A DNA stretch of 10,061 nucleotides from Deltaproteobacteria bacterium. GTDB lineage: Bacteria; Desulfobacterota; Desulfobacteria; Desulfobacterales; JAFDDL01. The stretch lies in assembly GCA_019310865.1 (NCBI GenBank), contig JAFDDL010000254.1, positions 1 to 10,061 of the forward strand, in the 5' to 3' direction. Every line of letters begins with the position of its first letter. Position 1 is the first letter of the stretch. The position numbers were made by a program, and so were the translations under genes. Under the pieces are notes generated by a model. The model was not told the DNA's origin and made no database searches. It worked only from the letters and a program-made list of their open reading frames with translations. This document shows, piece after piece, positions 7,304-10,061 of this stretch.

Positions 7304-8281
7304 TCAAAATATTTTGTTTTCCAGGCACCAGGCATAGGTCTCTCGAATCCCATCTTCAAGGGAAATTTCCGGCTGCCATCCCAAATCTGTTATTTTGCCC
7401 ACATCCAAAAGCTTCCGCGGTGTGCCATCGGGCTTTTGGGTGTCAAAGCGAAGGGATCCGGTGAATCCAACGATGTCTTTGATCAACAATGCCAATGCCG
7501 CAATGGTAATGTCCTGACCCCAGCCGATATTGACCAGTGGTGATCCGGCACCCTCGATCAAAGGATTTATTAGACCGGCACCCAGATTCATCATAAACAG
7601 GCAGGCTCCGGCCAGATCGTCCACATGCAGGAATTCGCGACGAACCGTTCCGGTTCCCCAGATTTCAACTTCGCCCGCATCTTCAGAATCGTTTGGTTTG
7701 ATCTTCGCTTCGTGAAATTTTCGAATCAACGCCGGCAGCACATGGCTGGTTTCCAGGTCGAAATTGTCATTGGGCCCAAAAAGATTGGTGGGCATCACCG
7801 AGTAAAATTGCGTACCATATTGTCGGTTATATGACTGGCAGAGCTTGATGCCGGCGATTTTCGCAATGGCATACGGCTCGTTGGTGGGCTCAAGTGGACC
7901 GGTTAACAGGTATTCTTCCTTGATCGGCTGCGGGCAATCGCGTGGATAGATGCAAGAAGAGCCCAAAAAGAGCAGACGGCGGACACCGGTTTTCCACGCT
8001 GCATGGATCACATGGGTTTCAATGGCAAGATTGTCGTAGATAAATTCCGCCGGCCGGGTATTGTTCGCCCAGATGCCCCCCACCTTTGCGGCAGCCAGGA
8101 CGACATACTCGGGCTGCGTTTTTTCAAAGAAAGACGTAACCGCCGCTTGACAGGTCAGGTCCAGATGTTGGTGATCACAGGTGATGATCTGCTCATAACC
8201 GGCGGTTTGTAGGGTTCGAATGATGGCCGATCCCACCAGGCCCTTGTGGCCGGCAACAAAGATTCTGGCGTCTTTTCGCAT
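7304..8281 (-). CDS. fcl: GDP-L-fucose synthase (GDP-4-keto-6-deoxymannose epimerase/reductase)
   Basis: The enzyme epimerises GDP-4-keto-6-deoxy-D-mannose at C3 and C5 and reduces it with NADPH to GDP-L-fucose, the donor for fucosylated LPS, capsule or exopolysaccharide. The 325-residue protein is a complete extended short-chain dehydrogenase: nucleotide-binding 'GHKGLVG' at 11-17, 'SSCIYP' with Ser108 and Cys110, the Tyr137-x3-Lys141 pair in 'EPYAIAKIAG', and His180 in 'ETSHVLPALI'. These correspond to Ser107, Cys109, Tyr136, Lys140 and His179 of E. coli Fcl. It starts on the base directly after the gmd stop codon, so translation is surely coupled; GAAGAGAG just upstream may help initiation. 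Its stop lies 11 bp from the stop of the convergent namZ-like gene. Also called wcaG. Identification is secure. Confidence 0.97.
   Translation of the reverse strand: MRKDARIFVAGHKGLVGSAIIRTLQTAGYEQIITCDHQHLDLTCQAAVTSFFEKTQPEYVVLAAAKVGGIWANNTRPAEFIYDNLAIETHVIHAAWKTGVRRLLFLGSSCIYPRDCPQPIKEEYLLTGPLEPTNEPYAIAKIAGIKLCQSYNRQYGTQFYSVMPTNLFGPNDNFDLETSHVLPALIRKFHEAKIKPNDSEDAGEVEIWGTGTVRREFLHVDDLAGACLFMMNLGAGLINPLIEGAGSPLVNIGWGQDITIAALALLIKDIVGFTGSLRFDTQKPDGTPRKLLDVGKITDLGWQPEISLEDGIRETYAWCLENKIF
7305..7316. repeat. Perfect 12-bp AT-rich palindrome at the 3' end of fcl
   Basis: CAAAATATTTTG reads the same on both strands and overlaps the fcl stop region, 12 bp beyond the stop of the convergent gene. 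Its stem would be almost all A-T, so it is a poor terminator. It is recorded because no other terminator-like structure is visible at this convergent junction. Confidence 0.4.
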
Positions 8282-9439
8282 TTACATTCTCTCTTCAAAA
8301 CTGTTAGGAGTCGGAAAACCACCTTTGACCGAAAGTGCGTCCCGAGCGGCTTCGTCCAGGTCGTTCAGCACCATTTCCTGTACAAGTTGCTCAAAGGACC
8401 TTTCCGGCTCCCAATTGAGTTCTTTGCGAGCTTTGGCGGGATCGCCCAGAAGCGCTTCCACTTCGGTGGGTCGGAAATATGCCGGATCAACGCAAACCAA
8501 TACCTCTCCGAGCTTCAGCCGCTCCAGTCTGCTGTATTGCCGGTGTTTTTCAGTTAAGCATCCTTGTTGAATTTTCCCGACCATTCCTTTTTCAGTCACA
8601 CCGGATCCCTGCCATTCGAGAATGATGCCGACTTCCTTGAATGCCAACTCGCAAAACTCCCGGACTGCATGCTGCTCACCGGTTGCAATCACGAAATCGT
8701 CCGGTCGGTCGTGTTGAAGGATCAGCCACTGAGCCAACACAAAATCTTTTGCATGTCCCCAGTCCCTCAACGCATCCAGGTTGCCGATGAACAAACGATC
8801 TTGCAGGCCCAGGGCAATCCGGGCTACCGCGCGAGTGATTTTACGGGTTACAAACGTCTCTCCGCGAATGGGTGACTCATGGTTGAACAGTATTCCATTT
8901 GAAGCGAACAAATCATAAGCTTCCCGGTAATTCACCGTGCACCAGTATGCATACAACTTCGCGCATGCGTAGGGAGATCGGGGATAAAACGGTGTATTTT
9001 CATCTTGGGGTATTGCCTGAACTTTGCCGTAAAGTTCCGATGTGGATGCCTGATAGAAGCGTGTTTTTTGGGAAAGCCCCAGCAACCGAATGGCCTCCAG
9101 TAGCCGTAAGGTTCCCAATGCATCAGCATTGGCCGTATATTCCGGTGATTCAAAGGAGACCTTGACATGGCTTTGGGCCGCCAGATTGTAAATTTCGTGG
9201 GGTTGCACCTCTTGAACGATTCGCGTCAGGTTGCCGGCATCCGTTAAATCTCCGTAATGCAGGACAAAACGCAGATTCTCTTCATGGGGATCCTGATACA
9301 AATGATCGACCCGCTGTGTGTTGAACAGGGAAGCGCGTCTTTTAATGCCGTGGACTTCATATCCCTTTTCCAATAAGAGTTCTGCCAGGTAGGCACCATC
9401 CTGACCCGTAATTCCCGTTATCAAAGCTCGCTTGGTCAT
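8282..9439 (-). CDS. gmd: GDP-mannose 4,6-dehydratase
   Basis: This enzyme uses bound NADP to convert GDP-D-mannose to GDP-4-keto-6-deoxy-D-mannose, the first committed step to GDP-L-fucose and related deoxysugars. The 385-residue product is full length. It shows 'GITGQDG' at 9-15 (dinucleotide binding), '[15 protein letters not shown]' at 34-48, 'NLAAQSHV' at 85-92, 'STSELYG' at 132-138 with Thr133 and Glu135, and Tyr157-x3-Lys161 in 'SPYACAK', matching Thr132, Glu134, Tyr156 and Lys160 of the E. coli enzyme. '[12 protein letters not shown]' and '[13 protein letters not shown]' complete the family signature. The ATG at 9437-9439 has a good GAAGGGA ribosome-binding site (9444-9450). The product passes directly to Fcl, encoded immediately downstream with no gap. 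No glycosyltransferase or mannose-activating gene is visible nearby. Identification is secure. Confidence 0.98.
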   Translation of the reverse strand: MTKRALITGITGQDGAYLAELLLEKGYEVHGIKRRASLFNTQRVDHLYQDPHEENLRFVLHYGDLTDAGNLTRIVQEVQPHEIYNLAAQSHVKVSFESPEYTANADALGTLRLLEAIRLLGLSQKTRFYQASTSELYGKVQAIPQDENTPFYPRSPYACAKLYAYWCTVNYREAYDLFASNGILFNHESPIRGETFVTRKITRAVARIALGLQDRLFIGNLDALRDWGHAKDFVLAQWLILQHDRPDDFVIATGEQHAVREFCELAFKEVGIILEWQGSGVTEKGMVGKIQQGCLTEKHRQYSRLERLKLGEVLVCVDPAYFRPTEVEALLGDPAKARKELNWEPERSFEQLVQEMVLNDLDEAARDALSVKGGFPTPNSFEERM

Positions 9440-9504
9440 GTTGTCCCTTCATTGGGCTCACGTTACTTGCGTTTTTGGCCATGACGACAGCCGTTGGCAC
9501 ACAT

Positions 9505-9535
9505 AAAAAAACGCCCTGGATAAATCCCAGGGCGT
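9505..9535 (-). terminator. Rho-independent terminator of the small membrane protein gene
   Basis: ACGCCCTGG (9511-9519) and CCAGGGCGT (9527-9535) form a perfect 9-bp GC-rich stem with a 7-base loop. The run of seven A at 9505-9511 becomes a U-tract on the minus strand directly after the stem. It lies about 20 bp beyond the stop of the 9556-9837 gene and before gmd. It should end or weaken transcription from that gene, so gmd-fcl needs its own promoter or read-through. Confidence 0.9.
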
Positions 9536-9555
9536 ATTATCGCAAATGGCTTGAT

Positions 9556-9837
9556 TTAGGCTTTATCTGATTTCAGACCTTCAATTTCTTTTTTCAGATC
9601 GTCAATTTCTTGTTTGTAAGCACCCGAATCGTCGCCACCAGCCGGCGCGCCGACGGGTTCTTCTTTTTTCCATGTATCTTTCAACTCGTCAAAGCCAAGA
9701 TACAGCGCCAAGGCGCCCCCCGCGAGGAGCATAACTGGAATGGCGCCGGCCAAAAGTTGAAGAAAAGGTTTCCACCAAACGGAAATACCGATAAGTCCGA
9801 GAACGGCTGCGACCGCTCCACCAATCAAAGTTTTCAT
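9556..9837 (-). CDS. Small membrane protein with C-terminal coiled coil, function unknown
   Basis: I do not recognise this 93-residue protein as a named family. Two hydrophobic segments, about residues 4-22 and 25-49, are joined by a short 'WWKP' turn and probably form a membrane hairpin. Then comes a charged stretch ('DELKDTWKKEEP'), a flexible Gly/Ala/Pro linker at 61-73, and a short heptad-type helix with Ile78, Leu81, Ile85 and Leu88 at a/d spacing, which suggests self-association or partner binding. Coding status is well supported: a textbook AAGGAGG (9848-9854, minus strand) lies 10 bases before the ATG, and an intrinsic terminator follows the stop. It therefore looks like a single-gene transcription unit. 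There is no catalytic motif and no lipobox. A scaffold or envelope role is possible but unproven. Confidence 0.85.
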   Translation of the reverse strand: MKTLIGGAVAAVLGLIGISVWWKPFLQLLAGAIPVMLLAGGALALYLGFDELKDTWKKEEPVGAPAGGDDSGAYKQEIDDLKKEIEGLKSDKA

Positions 9838-10061
9838 AAAAATACAACCTCCTTACCAAATTATTTCAAAGTTATTTTTTCTTTTACAAATCAACGCTTC
9901 GACAAATTTACGGTCCCGCCTCGCATGGCTGCTTCGCCTGCGATTTTGATTTGACAGGTACCACAACCGTTTTATGAAGGCAAGGATATTTTTCTTCTTC
10001 GCGGTGTGAATAGATGAATTCAGTTCAAACACGACGTTCATTTATAACCTGCCGGCAATAA
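9838..10061. other. Right-end intergenic region with ribosome-binding site and hairpin
   Basis: This AT-rich stretch is the upstream region of the small membrane protein gene. It contains that gene's ribosome-binding site (9848-9854) and a hairpin at 9921-9943: TCGCA, a bulged T, GGC, loop TGCTTC, then GCCTGCGA. A minus-strand frame of 62 codons (10041 to 9853) is open, but it has no family resemblance and a poor start context, so I do not call it. No convincing promoter boxes were found by eye. Confidence 0.5.

Noticed and set aside
9495..9510. TGGCAC at 9495-9500 considered as half of a sigma54 promoter
   Set aside because: The required GC-type second box is missing at the right distance; A residues stand there instead.
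9853..10041. 62-codon minus-strand frame at the right end
   Set aside because: Very AT-rich, no family likeness, weak ribosome-binding context, and it covers the control region of the small membrane protein gene.
1..10061. CRISPR arrays, tRNA or rRNA genes, insertion sequences, phage or toxin-antitoxin genes
   Set aside because: No spaced direct repeats, cloverleaf-like tRNA ends, transposase motifs or terminal inverted repeats were seen.

Overview
The window reads as an ordinary housekeeping stretch of a Gram-negative bacterium, most likely a sulfate-reducing deltaproteobacterium of the Desulfobacterales type. That placement is an inference from protein style: a bacterial-type 480-residue S-adenosylhomocysteinase, a Ste24-like M48 protease next to a DHH phosphoesterase, and a DEAD-box helicase with long basic ends. 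No rRNA or other marker gene is present to confirm it.

Layout. On the left edge, a GntR/HutC-family repressor runs leftwards out of the window (1-624, 5' end present). A 221-bp divergent intergenic region separates it from a rightward run of five genes: ahcY (846-2288), a broken Ste24-type M48 membrane protease (2303-3507), a DHH/DHHA1 phosphoesterase (3510-4400), an RhlB-like DEAD-box RNA helicase (4484-6085) and a DUF1343/NamZ-type exo-N-acetylmuramidase (6120-7292). The first three are tightly packed (gaps of 14 and 2 bp). The next two follow after 83 and 34 bp, so the five may be wholly or partly co-transcribed. An 11-bp convergent junction then meets the leftward pair gmd-fcl (9439 down to 7304), the two enzymes that turn GDP-mannose into GDP-L-fucose. 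Upstream of gmd lie an intrinsic terminator and a small two-helix membrane protein with a C-terminal coiled coil (9556-9837), also leftward. The last 224 bp hold its ribosome-binding site and a hairpin but no convincing gene.

How the genes relate. AhcY clears the S-adenosylhomocysteine left by methyl transfer. GMD and Fcl supply GDP-fucose for surface glycans. NamZ-family enzymes trim MurNAc from peptidoglycan fragments. The helicase and the DHH protein probably act in RNA or nucleotide turnover. These are separate household roles rather than one pathway.

I found no clear new multi-gene system. The best observations are: (1) the M48 protease has lost about 13-14 codons, one transmembrane stretch, in a deletion that also shifts the frame; (2) a dyad sits exactly over a good -35 box of the GntR gene and is probably its autoregulatory operator; (3) the NamZ-like protein has no export signal; (4) the small membrane/coiled-coil protein is unidentified.
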